Source: a virus. From it: DNA of 21,177 nt. Below, in pieces: positions 1 to 7,172 of the stretch. The stretch lies in IMG/VR virus record IMGVR_UViG_3300025325_000154, positions 1 through 21,177 of that record; one strand, 5' to 3'. A model generated the notes under the pieces. That model was not told the origin of the DNA. It ran no database searches and was given only the letters and a program-made list of their open reading frames with translations. Each line of letters opens with the position of its first letter. Position 1 is the stretch's first letter. The translations under genes and the position numbers were made by a program.

Positions 1-268
1 TGCGATAGGGAATGCCCAATACACCAAAAACGTCCACGGAAAACGTGTAAGTCTGCCCGCTGATGAGGCTGACTGTCCCGTAATAAGCCCCATCGTTGGC
101 CCCAGATGTTGGCGTGATCCTGAGCCTGGATACGCCCCGTCGCGATGCGCCAGAGATACGGTTGATGGATCCGCCAACTGCGGTGAATCCAGTCGTATCT
201 ACCTCGATGCTCGGGTTGATGACCAGGTTGGTTTCCGCCTCCGGGACCACGATCTCGTAGAACCCCAT
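1..268 (-). CDS. Distal tail / tail-fibre-like protein with carbohydrate-binding-like fold, truncated by window edge
   Basis: An open frame starts with ATG at 268-266, one base after the tape measure stop codon (272-270), and runs off the left edge after 89 codons. The translated start reads MGFYEIVVPEAETNLVINPS, followed by a beta-rich segment with NPSIE, DTTGF, RITPTSG, DGAYYGTV and SGQTYTFSVDV. This pattern (N-P-S-x-E near the N-terminus, then a GQTYTFSVDV-type strand) is typical of galactose-binding/CBM-like beta-sandwich domains at the start of phage distal tail or fibre proteins. Its place directly after the tape measure gene is where siphoviruses encode distal tail and baseplate proteins. 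The upstream gene ends in GAGGGATAG, which can act as a ribosome binding site. The C-terminal part is missing, so the exact role (Dit, Tal or fibre) cannot be decided. Confidence 0.75.
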   Translation of the reverse strand, partial: MGFYEIVVPEAETNLVINPSIEVDTTGFTAVGGSINRISGASRRGVSRLRITPTSGANDGAYYGTVSLISGQTYTFSVDVFGVLGIPYR

Positions 269-269
269 G

Positions 270-2402
270 CTATCCCTCCGCCAGCGCCCGCATCAGCCCA
301 AAATCGCTCACCAGATCCTCCCGCCGCGCGTTGGAATAGATCGTCAGGTTGAAGTGCTGTGCTGTGGAGATATTCGAAGCCGGGCTGCTCTGCGCCAGCG
401 AGAGCTGCAGCCTCGGCAGGTCCACCGCGTACAGCCTGCGGATCGCCTCGCTCGCCCCGATGAACGTCATCTCGAACTGCGACGGGCTCTGTCGCGTCAC
501 CCAGTCTGGCAGCCGCACGCTGCTCAGCTTCGCTATCAATGCCGCGATCTTGTCGATCACCCATTGGATCGCATCCCGCACGCTCTGGAAGGCGCTCCTC
601 AGGTTTGCCAGCGCTCCATTGACCAATCCGCTGATGATCGGTCCCAATGTGTCCCGGATGAAAGTCCATAGCCGGTTCAGGATCGGCAGCACGTTGTCCT
701 TGATGAACGTCCACACCGTCTCCAGGGCGGGCTTGAGCACATTGCGCCACAATCCCGAGATGATCTGCACCGCCAGCGCCCCGCTCACTTGAAATAAATT
801 CCACAATGATTGCAATAATGGTATCACGCTCGTTTGTACGAATGACCACACTGCCTCGATTGCCGGTTTGAGCGTGCCCGTCCAGAAGTTTGCCAATGTT
901 TGCAGCGCCGCGGGCACATTGATTTGCAGCCAGTCCCATAACGTCTGGATGATCGGAAAGACCGTCGTTTTCACCCAATTCCATACCGTCTGGATCGCCG
1001 GTTGCAGCACGTTCACCCAGAATGCCTTGAGCCGCTGTATGGCGACCGGGATATTCTCCGCCAGCCAGGCTCGCAGCGCCTGCAAGGCGGGTAGCGCCGT
1101 GTTGTTCCAGAACTCGGTCACCGCCGTGCGGATGCCCAGGAAGTCCGTCTCCCACGCCGTGCGTAAGAGCGCCACCGCGGCGACGATCCCGACGAAAGTC
1201 AGCACGATCGGGGCCAGCGCCGCCACCAGGCTCACGATGGCCGGGACCACCACCGTGGCGATCGCGATCCCCAGCGCCACCAGCACATCTTGCAGCTTGA
1301 CGTTCTCTTCTGCCCAGGAGATGATCGGCTCCAGGATGGTCAAGATCGTATCCCACAGCTCGCGTATCCCATCGATGAAAGCCCAGATGCGCTCGATGGT
1401 CGCCTCCGGAAGCACGTTGTCCAGCGCCTCCATGAATGCCGCCAGTGGGCTGCCCGTCGCCTCCAGTCCTCTGATGAATTCCCTGACGAAGTCCTGGATG
1501 AACACGATCACTTCCCCGATGGCTTTCGCAATCGGGCGGATCGCTGGCGGCAGGTCGGCCAGGAAGTCGTTCATTGTATCGCCCTCTTCCACTACAAAGG
1601 CGATATATTTCGCAAATGTGTTCAGCGCAGGCAGTATCTGGGTGGATACGGCCTTGAAAAAATTCCCCAATATCGGTAAGCCTATGCTCCCGATGGTTGC
1701 CAGGAAGTTCTCGAACTGCGCCTTCGCCACCCGCTGGGCATTCGCCAGCTCGCCCGACGTATTGACGAAATCTCCGGCCAGCTTGTCGGTCTGTTCGTAG
1801 AGCAGCGCCAGCGCCGCCGTCGCCCGCGTTTGGTCGTCCATCTCTCCCGTGGCCCCGATCAAGCCCATCTCCAACGCTTTGGCCTTTACCGCCGCCTGGC
1901 TCAGCCGCACGCCGAAACGCTCCAGCGGGTCCGCTTCGCCCCTCAGCCCAGCCTGGATCGCTGCCAGGGCGTCATTTACGTCGGTGTTGAAGATGCTCGC
2001 CATGTCCGCCGCCCGCTGGGCCAGGTTGACCGATTCCTGCGCCGCCCTGGACTGCTCCAATCCCAGGTTTTGCAGCATTGCCCCCGTCTGGGCGCTCATC
2101 TGGAAGAACGCGCTCTGCGCCAGCCCGGCTTGCGTTGCCGCCGTGGTGCCCCAATCTAGGACCGTTGCCGCCGATTCCCCGAACACCACGTTGACCGCGT
2201 TCATCGATTCGGTCAAGTTCGAAGCCGCGGGCACGGCCCTCGTTGCCAACGCGACGAAACCCGCTCCCAGCGCCGCGAGGCCCCCCGCTGCTGCGGAGAG
2301 CGCCAGCGTCCCGATGGTGCGCAGGTTTTTATTGATTCCAGCGAAGGCTTTAGCAGTCTGGTCTTTCGCCAGGATCAGGACTTCGAGCTCGGCGTCAGGC
2401 AT
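270..2402 (-). CDS. Tail tape measure protein
   Basis: This 710-residue protein sets tail length and is threaded inside the tail tube. The N-terminus (about residues 1-60) is alanine/glycine-rich and hydrophobic. Residues 60-235 hold the conserved tape measure region, with motifs such as NVVFGES, AADMASIFN, AIQAGLRGEADPLERFGVRLS and LYEQTDKLAGDFVNTSG, familiar from siphovirus tape measure proteins. Residues 370-410 form a strongly hydrophobic, probably membrane-interacting segment. Residues 461-595 are three exact-length 45-residue repeats rich in Trp and Pro. At the family's usual 1.5 A per residue the length predicts a tail near 105 nm. The start ATG overlaps the end of the frameshifted chaperone (stop at 2397-2395). 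The following tail gene starts one base after the stop. Confidence 0.93.
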   Translation of the reverse strand: MPDAELEVLILAKDQTAKAFAGINKNLRTIGTLALSAAAGGLAALGAGFVALATRAVPAASNLTESMNAVNVVFGESAATVLDWGTTAATQAGLAQSAFFQMSAQTGAMLQNLGLEQSRAAQESVNLAQRAADMASIFNTDVNDALAAIQAGLRGEADPLERFGVRLSQAAVKAKALEMGLIGATGEMDDQTRATAALALLYEQTDKLAGDFVNTSGELANAQRVAKAQFENFLATIGSIGLPILGNFFKAVSTQILPALNTFAKYIAFVVEEGDTMNDFLADLPPAIRPIAKAIGEVIVFIQDFVREFIRGLEATGSPLAAFMEALDNVLPEATIERIWAFIDGIRELWDTILTILEPIISWAEENVKLQDVLVALGIAIATVVVPAIVSLVAALAPIVLTFVGIVAAVALLRTAWETDFLGIRTAVTEFWNNTALPALQALRAWLAENIPVAIQRLKAFWVNVLQPAIQTVWNWVKTTVFPIIQTLWDWLQINVPAALQTLANFWTGTLKPAIEAVWSFVQTSVIPLLQSLWNLFQVSGALAVQIISGLWRNVLKPALETVWTFIKDNVLPILNRLWTFIRDTLGPIISGLVNGALANLRSAFQSVRDAIQWVIDKIAALIAKLSSVRLPDWVTRQSPSQFEMTFIGASEAIRRLYAVDLPRLQLSLAQSSPASNISTAQHFNLTIYSNARREDLVSDFGLMRALAEG
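618..1022 (-). repeat. Three tandem 45-residue Trp/Pro repeats in the tape measure gene
   Basis: Residues 461-505, 506-550 and 551-595 of the tape measure protein align without gaps. Each begins with [FL]W followed by LxPA[IL], then VW, a P near position 23, and LW near position 29. The period is 45 residues (135 bp). A partial related unit precedes them, from about residue 431 (FWNNTALPAL). Confidence 0.85.
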
Positions 2403-2879
2403 GTCTCAATTTCTCCTCCATTTCACGCTGCGCACTGGATACTTCCCGCTTGTAGATCTTGTATCGCAGCCACCAGATCACCGGCCCAGGCTGTGGGGCG
2501 ATCTCCCAGGGGAATTTTTTCCAGTCCTCCGCCGCATCCAGCACGCTCACCCATCCCGGCGCTTTGGGTACCCCGCCTTTTATGGCGATGCGGATTCCTT
2601 GCTGCTCCCGAAAGGGACCGCGGCTTCCTCCGCCAGGGCGCTGAACTCCTGCACCGCCTCATTCAGCTTTTCTAGGGTCAGCGAGCCGATCAATATACGC
2701 CCTTCGTCAGGAGGTAGATAATGCCCGTTCTCCACGATGAACAGCCCCATCACCTCCCGGATCGCCTTCAGGTTGCCCTCCTGCATGGCGATGAACTGGT
2801 CCAGCGTCACCTCTTTGGAGAGCCGCTCCGGATCTACTTTGATGCGTATCTTCTTCGTCGACATAATTGGCGCATTCAT
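2395..2879 (-). CDS. Tail assembly chaperone, long form made by -1 frameshift (gpGT-like)
   Basis: Reading the short chaperone frame from 2879 and slipping back one base at CCCTTTC (2616-2610) gives a 161-residue product: 90 residues shared with the short form, then 71 from the -1 frame, ending at TGA 2397-2395. The -1 segment looks like real protein, with GWVSVLDAAEDW, KKFPWEIAPQPG and WWLRYKIYKREV. It has no ATG/GTG/TTG between its upstream stop (TGA 2661-2659) and a GTG at 2550, well inside the sequence. In siphoviruses the two genes between major tail protein and tape measure encode G and the frameshift product GT, which bind the tape measure protein during tail assembly. Gene position, slippery heptamer and frame all agree; the frameshift itself is inferred. 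Confidence 0.85.
2580..2879 (-). CDS. Tail assembly chaperone, short form (gpG-like)
   Basis: This 99-residue, acidic, helical protein lies between the major tail protein and the tape measure gene, the canonical place of the G chaperone. The N-terminal MSTKKIRIKVDPERLSKEV followed by TLDQFIAMQEG is typical of small chaperones of this class. The ATG at 2879 is preceded by GGGAG seven bases upstream; an in-frame ATG at 2864 is an alternative without a better ribosome site. Only the last nine residues, after the slippery site, are unique to this form, as the rest is shared with the frameshift product. The gene follows the major tail protein stop (2892-2890) by ten bases. Confidence 0.88.
   Translation of the reverse strand: MNAPIMSTKKIRIKVDPERLSKEVTLDQFIAMQEGNLKAIREVMGLFIVENGHYLPPDEGRILIGSLTLEKLNEAVQEFSALAEEAAVPFGSSKESASP
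2610..2616 (-). other. Programmed -1 ribosomal frameshift site (CCCTTTC)
   Basis: The heptamer fits X-XXY-YYZ in the reading frame (GTC CCT TTC in frame 0, re-paired as CCC TTT in frame -1). It lies 28 bases before the frame-0 stop (TAA 2582-2580). A small stem, CGCC (2587-2584) with GGCG (2577-2574), lies about 23 bases downstream. It is weak and may not be a stimulator. Confidence 0.8.
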
Positions 2880-2889
2880 GGTAGGCTCC

Positions 2890-3891
2890 CTAAGGCAAAC
2901 TTGCCAGCTCGTTCACGACCACGATCTGCCCGAACAGCGCCGCGTTGGCGTTGTAGCGCGCCCGGAAGGTGCCGGTGACAATATCATTGCCATCCTCCTC
3001 CCCCAGCACGTCGAACGTCTCCCACTTGCCCGCCAGGTCGATCCTGCACGTCTTGTAGGTGTATGTCCCCGGCGTCGCAAGTGCGCTGCCCTCCACCAGA
3101 ATGCGGATCAGCCGCGCCGTCTTTGCGCGCCAGGCTGTCTTCTCCGCCGTCGCCGAGCCGTCGTGCTCGAAGGTGATGTCCAGCAACGCCTCGATGGTCG
3201 GGCGCTTGATGAAGCTGAAGTCCAGCCGGTTGTCGCCGGTGAATTGGTGCCGCCATCCGGTCTTCACTTTCAGACTGGCTTGAAGAAATGTGTTGGATTT
3301 TTGCGTGGTCCCGATCGCATCTGTATCGTTGTCGATATACAGCCGCGACTTTTGAAACAGCATCTCCTCCACCTCGGTCGCCACCACGTCCGAATCTGCC
3401 GTGAAGTTGCTTGGAGTCACCTGCCGCCCGAACCAGTTCGATTCCAGGTTCCATACCTCCGCGAACCGGCCCGCCAGGGTGAAATCTGCACAGTATCCGT
3501 AGCTGGCTTCCTCCTCTTGCTGATCGTCGCCCCCTTCGATGGTGTAGGTATTGATCGTCCCCTGGGAGGTAGTCGGGAGAGTATAGGTATAAATGAATCC
3601 CGATCCGCTGTCCGTCGTGGGTGTCACCGCTGCGATGCCAGCCTCCAGTATGTAGGGGAACTGCTCGAAGGTCGCTGGCCCACTCATCGCCATGCTGGCC
3701 AAATATTGAGATATGTATGCCCTGTCGCGCCCCGAGATATAGCCCACGTTCTCCATCGGGAACTCGATCTTCAGCTCGTCCTTCCACAGCCCTTCGAAGC
3801 GCAGCAAAGCGGTCGCCGCCACTCCCGTCCCTGGGTCAGTGCTGGCCTCTTTTCCAACTTGCAGTTTTCTCAATGCTTTAATTCCCGGCAT
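2890..3891 (-). CDS. Major tail (tube) protein
   Basis: This 333-residue beta-rich protein probably polymerises into the tail tube. It lies immediately before the chaperone and tape measure genes, as in nearly all siphoviruses. The start reads MPGIKALRKLQVGKEAS, followed by GTGVAATALLRFEGLWKDE, a common N-terminus of phage tail tube proteins of this size. The middle carries a LAGRFAEVWNLESNWFGRQVTPS segment and the C-terminal half alternates beta strands (DITFEHDGSA, GTYTYKTCRIDLAGK, DIVTGTFRARYN). It starts inside the preceding 79-residue gene (14-base overlap), with GAGGTGA upstream of the ATG. The length is longer than the shortest tube proteins and may include an extra Ig-like part. Confidence 0.85.
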   Translation of the reverse strand: MPGIKALRKLQVGKEASTDPGTGVAATALLRFEGLWKDELKIEFPMENVGYISGRDRAYISQYLASMAMSGPATFEQFPYILEAGIAAVTPTTDSGSGFIYTYTLPTTSQGTINTYTIEGGDDQQEEEASYGYCADFTLAGRFAEVWNLESNWFGRQVTPSNFTADSDVVATEVEEMLFQKSRLYIDNDTDAIGTTQKSNTFLQASLKVKTGWRHQFTGDNRLDFSFIKRPTIEALLDITFEHDGSATAEKTAWRAKTARLIRILVEGSALATPGTYTYKTCRIDLAGKWETFDVLGEEDGNDIVTGTFRARYNANAALFGQIVVVNELASLP

Positions 3892-4117
3892 GTTTCACCT
3901 CGCTCTCTCCGCCGCCGTTATCGGCGCCGCCATTGTTGGCGCTATCGATCTTGGTCTGGTTGATGGCCACTGGATACCATTTGCCGTCGATCAGCCGATA
4001 AACGACTTCGCTCTGCACCCAATCGCCTGTGATGGATTTCAGCACGCGGGATGTGCGTTGTACCCGCTCTGGCCTCGTGCTGAGCGTGACTTTATTCTCA
4101 TAATCCGGTATCCTCAT
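3878..4117 (-). CDS. Small hypothetical protein between tail terminator-like and tail tube genes
   Basis: This 79-residue protein starts at ATG 4117 with a very good ribosome site (GAGGAGG four bases upstream), nine bases after the previous stop. Residues 1-55 mix charged and beta-prone stretches (YENKVTLSTRPERVQRTSRVL, then SEVVYRLIDGKWYPVAINQTK). The C-terminus is a Gly/Asn-rich flexible tail (NNGGADNGGG). No family is recognised. Its place and size suggest a small neck or tail-completion accessory protein, as inference only. The strong ribosome site and 14-base overlap with the major tail gene support it as a real gene. Confidence 0.65.
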   Translation of the reverse strand: MRIPDYENKVTLSTRPERVQRTSRVLKSITGDWVQSEVVYRLIDGKWYPVAINQTKIDSANNGGADNGGGESEVKHAGN

Positions 4118-4126
4118 CTTGCCTCC

Positions 4127-4555
4127 TCATGTATCCGCATTTTCCCTCAGCTTAACGGTGATGTGCATCCGGAACCCGATCGTCTCCGTACTTGCCCATT
4201 GCAGGAGACCGAACTCGTACACCACCGGCTGCGCCTGGCTCATCAGGATCGTGTCCACCTGGTTATCCAGCTTCGGGTCCAGGGTCAATTTCCTGAAAAA
4301 TTCGCCGATGTATGGCTTGGCTGCCTCGACCGCCTCCAACAGCATCGCCCGCGGTGCGACGTGGAACTCGGTGATGACCGTGTGCAGCTCGCGGGTCAGG
4401 TTGCCGCTTTCCGCCGATAGGTTGCCCCGCTCCGGGTAGGAGACCACGAACGGGAACGAGCTCATCCCCTCCGGAACTGCGTCCGGTGCGTACTTCACAC
4501 CCTTGCAGCTCAGCGCCTTTTCCTGCAGTACCCGGATCGCGCCTTCGAAGCTCAT
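4127..4555 (-). CDS. Tail terminator / tail completion-like protein
   Basis: This 142-residue protein starts at ATG 4555, which overlaps the stop of the connector gene as ATGA. The sequence begins MSFEGAIRVLQEKALSCKGV, then KYAPDAVPEGMSSFPFVVSYPERG, and continues with LTRELHTVITEFHVAPRAMLLEAVEAAKPYIGEFFR. Small alpha/beta proteins with an N-terminal helix and a short-strand/long-helix pattern, placed between the head-tail connector and the tail tube, are usually tail terminators (lambda gpU/HK97 gp10-neighbour class). Position supports this; no diagnostic residue is visible, so the exact subfamily is inferred. The frame is open further upstream to 4684, but that part is antisense to the coding sequence style and lies within the connector gene. 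Confidence 0.6.
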   Translation of the reverse strand: MSFEGAIRVLQEKALSCKGVKYAPDAVPEGMSSFPFVVSYPERGNLSAESGNLTRELHTVITEFHVAPRAMLLEAVEAAKPYIGEFFRKLTLDPKLDNQVDTILMSQAQPVVYEFGLLQWASTETIGFRMHITVKLRENADT

Positions 4556-5517
4556 ACCACCACCCGCTTGAAATGATCGATGATCTCCGCCACGTCCGGG
4601 TCCAGCTTCTGCGTGTAGCGTAGTTGCCCCAGCTCGACGATCGCACTCGTATCCTGAAACGCCTGTTGCCCACGCTTGAACCATCGGGCCGCCTGGATCA
4701 CCGTCGCCTGTACGATCTCGTCCGGTATCGCGCTCGCCAGGCTGTGCCCGAACGGCGCTGTGACCTTGACCGATTTGGGATATTTGTAGAAAACCTGCTT
4801 ATTCCCATTCAGCGTGTCCAGGTCGATGCGATAATACGGCTCGCCTTTGGCTGCCGCGTTGGGCGGCCAGACGAACCAGTCCGTCGAAGGGTAGCTGGTG
4901 TAATCGCTGGATGCCAGCCCGCCGCTCTCGGAGACCGCCAGGAGAGAGGGCGCCACCACGTACGGGTCGATCCACTGCTGTGACCCGCCCGAGCCGTCGT
5001 AATAGCGCGTCTCCTCGTCCGTGGATGCCCTGGCGAAGCTCCCCGCCTCCCACTTGGTGTAGCGGTCCAGTGCCCGGCTGGCTCGCCGGATCAGGTCGGT
5101 CAACAGGCTGTCGTATGCCGATGAGATCCCGCTGTCGGGCAAGGCCCCTCTCAGCTCGAGCACCGTGGCGTAGCCGTCTCCCAGCACCATCCCGGGGATC
5201 AGGCTCTCCACCTCCACATCCAGAGCCTGGATGACCGTGTTTCCGGTGATGGTCACCGCCATCACCAGGCGGTAGATATCCGCCGCGCTGGGTGTGAACA
5301 GCTTCGCGGTGACCAGCTTGCCCGCCGGTGTATTGCTGCCCGTCAGCATCGTGGACGAGACGTCCGTCCCATCGTGGTCGTATGCGGTCAGGCTGGGTAC
5401 ACTCACGTCGTCGCTGTCCGCCCCGATCTCGCTGAAGTCGAACACGAAGGCTTTTGCTTCCCCGACCGCCATCGGCCTGGGCGATTCTTTGACCCATAGG
5501 TTGCGTATGCTGCTCAT
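4552..5517 (-). CDS. Head-tail connector (gp6-like) with N-terminal Ig-like domain
   Basis: This 321-residue protein appears to have two parts. Residues 1-105 are a beta domain (AKAFVFDFSEI, DGTDVSSTMLTG, AADIYRLVMAVTITGNTV) resembling the small Ig-like modules seen in phage structural proteins. Residues 113-321 resemble gp6-type head-tail connectors: GYATVLELRGALPDSG, LLTDLIRRASRALDRYT, then YPKSVKVTAPFGHS, and a closing helical segment with IVQATVIQAARWFKRG and ELGQLRYTQKLDP. Connectors of this class form the ring under the portal. The start ATG overlaps the stop of the repeat-protein gene as ATGA. The connector in HK97-like phages normally follows the capsid gene directly; here it lies more than 7 kb downstream of it. 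Confidence 0.8.
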   Translation of the reverse strand: MSSIRNLWVKESPRPMAVGEAKAFVFDFSEIGADSDDVSVPSLTAYDHDGTDVSSTMLTGSNTPAGKLVTAKLFTPSAADIYRLVMAVTITGNTVIQALDVEVESLIPGMVLGDGYATVLELRGALPDSGISSAYDSLLTDLIRRASRALDRYTKWEAGSFARASTDEETRYYDGSGGSQQWIDPYVVAPSLLAVSESGGLASSDYTSYPSTDWFVWPPNAAAKGEPYYRIDLDTLNGNKQVFYKYPKSVKVTAPFGHSLASAIPDEIVQATVIQAARWFKRGQQAFQDTSAIVELGQLRYTQKLDPDVAEIIDHFKRVVV

Positions 5518-7172
5518 TGTTCGCTCGCATTCACGGTAAATACCTGGCGCCGCCCCTCAACCGTCAGGCCCTCGTCCACATTGACCTCGAACATCTGCTT
5601 GCGCGCCCGCACCATGAATAATCCCGAATAAATCAGTTGCTCTGCGCTGGCGTTCGCGCCTTCTGCCAATGCCTCGGCGGCTTGCATTAGGATCGTCACG
5701 TTGCGGATAGTTGTCACGGTTAAATTTGCCCCATCCGCGATAGTCTCCGCTGCCTGGGTGAGCACACCAGCGCCCAGTGATTGCGTGGACCAGCCGCCCT
5801 CCGCCAGCATCTCCGCCGCCTGCGAGGTGACCGTCACGCTGATGATCTCCTCGGTGCTGACCGTCGTGAAGGCGCCCTCGCCGATAGCCTCGGCACTCTG
5901 GGTGACGACCGAGATATTGGCGACCACCGCGACGGTCGTATTGGCCCCTTCGGCGAGCGCTTCTGCCCCCTGAGTGCTCACGATGGCCTCTCCGGAGATC
6001 GTGACGATGGCGCCCTCCGCCAGCATCTCCGCCGTCTGTGTAGTCACGGTCACGTCGACGATCTCTGCCGTGCTGACCGTCGTGTCCGCCCCTTCCGCTA
6101 ATGCTTCCGCCGCCTGCGTCTCAAGGCTGACGTTCTGGATCGCCTGGATTATCGTCTCAGCCCCCTCGCCGATCCCCTCCGCGGCCTGCGCCTGCACCGT
6201 CACGTTGCTGATCGTGTCAACCGTCGCCTCAGCCCCCTCGGCTATTGCCTCAGCCGCCTGTGCGCTGATGATCGCGTCGATGCGAATCTCCGCATTCGCC
6301 CCCTCGCCGATCCCCTCCGCGGGTTGGGTTGCGATGGTGACATGGCGCACTGTGATAACTGTCGTATCCACGCCTTCAGCTATCGCCTCGGCAGCCTGAG
6401 TGCTAACTGATATGCTGGTAATGGCTTCCGCCTCGCCGCGTAAAAGCTCAGGCAGGAAAATGAACCGCCGCCCCACTCTGACAATGTTGATGTGCCATGA
6501 GGCCAGGTGGATAATTATTCCAAGGTTTGCGCCCTCTGCAATGGATTCCCCTGCCTGACTGACAACGGTTACGTTCTGCTCTGCACTGACAGCCGCGCTC
6601 GCGCCCTCTCCAGTAGCCTCGCCTGGTTGGGTGGCAATGGTGATGTGCGTTGCAGAGATATTGACGGTAATAGAAGGTGTATTGGAATAGACGGCGATGG
6701 CCGACGATCCGTCATAGATGCGTAGAGCAATGGTGTCATTTTGGCTGAGCTGCGCCGCATCGAGAGATAGGCACCACTCGGTATCCCAGATCTCCCCGCC
6801 CACACCGGTGTTGACCGATCCGCCGGTCGCCTCCTTCATACCGTTGTTGTTGGTCAGGAACGTGCCAGTTCCGCCGGTGAGTTGCTCCGTGCAGTCAGCG
6901 CTGTCGCCAAAATTGCTCGACAGTGCAAACTGTACTGGCGTGCTGCCACTGACCGCGGTATAAGCGCCCCCATTCAGCGAATAGTATAAGTTCCAGACTT
7001 TATTGGTCCAGGCTTTGACGACCGTCTCATCGATCCGGAATCGGACGCGGAAATTAGCGCCGGTATCTTGCGTCCAATTGGCGTTCTGGACATCGATCCA
7101 GGACGCGCCAAATTCCGATCCATCATCGAGACGCCCACGAAATCCAACCTGGGTATAACTGGGATTGGTCAT
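5514..7172 (-). CDS. Large repeat-containing virion surface/fibre-like protein
   Basis: This 552-residue protein has three regions. Residues 1-170 form a beta-rich domain (QVGFRGRLDDGSE, ANFRVRFRIDET, WNLYYSLNGGAYT, EWCLSLDAAQL) of the type found at the head of secreted or virion surface proteins. Residues 175-511 contain thirteen copies of a Q-[APGST]-[AG]-E-x-[LIT]-[AG]-[ED]-G motif, each followed by Thr/Val-rich strands. Residues 512-552 are a short basic-to-acidic tail with a small internal repeat (RKQMFEV and RRQVFTV). It has no signal peptide and no Cys-rich region. The start overlaps the previous gene as ATGA. I infer a virion decoration or fibre protein from its place among structural genes; no enzymatic motif is visible. 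Confidence 0.75.
   Translation of the reverse strand: MTNPSYTQVGFRGRLDDGSEFGASWIDVQNANWTQDTGANFRVRFRIDETVVKAWTNKVWNLYYSLNGGAYTAVSGSTPVQFALSSNFGDSADCTEQLTGGTGTFLTNNNGMKEATGGSVNTGVGGEIWDTEWCLSLDAAQLSQNDTIALRIYDGSSAIAVYSNTPSITVNISATHITIATQPGEATGEGASAAVSAEQNVTVVSQAGESIAEGANLGIIIHLASWHINIVRVGRRFIFLPELLRGEAEAITSISVSTQAAEAIAEGVDTTVITVRHVTIATQPAEGIGEGANAEIRIDAIISAQAAEAIAEGAEATVDTISNVTVQAQAAEGIGEGAETIIQAIQNVSLETQAAEALAEGADTTVSTAEIVDVTVTTQTAEMLAEGAIVTISGEAIVSTQGAEALAEGANTTVAVVANISVVTQSAEAIGEGAFTTVSTEEIISVTVTSQAAEMLAEGGWSTQSLGAGVLTQAAETIADGANLTVTTIRNVTILMQAAEALAEGANASAEQLIYSGLFMVRARKQMFEVNVDEGLTVEGRRQVFTVNASEQ
5640..6650 (-). repeat. Thirteen 22/24/26-residue repeats (QAAEAIAEGA type)
   Basis: The conserved Gln occurs at residues 182, 206, 259, 283, 305, 329, 353, 379, 401, 425, 451, 473 and 497 of the 552-residue protein. 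Spacings are 24, 53, 24, 22, 24, 24, 26, 22, 24, 26, 22 and 24. Apart from the single 53-residue gap, which holds an unrelated insertion at residues 218-250, every spacing is even. Residues 353-424 and 425-496 are successive 72-residue blocks with the same 26-22-24 order. Confidence 0.9.

Noticed and set aside
199-1356. Second minus-strand open frame inside the tape measure gene
   Set aside because: Gly/Arg-rich out-of-frame translation of the tape measure gene.
868-1800. Plus-strand open frame (310 residues) over the tape measure gene
   Set aside because: Ser/Ala/Thr-rich translation mirrors the repeats of the tape measure gene; no ribosome site or domain.
2423-2662. Minus-strand frame as an independent second chaperone gene
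   Set aside because: It is in the +1 frame, while the protein-like continuation (WEIAPQPG, WWLRYK) is in the -1 frame. The frame is Arg-rich and meaningless.
2737-3963. Long plus-strand open frame (408 residues)
   Set aside because: It lies antisense to the chaperone and major tail genes, has low-complexity Arg/Pro/Leu-rich composition, and lacks any recognisable domain. It is explained by GC-rich codon structure on the other strand.
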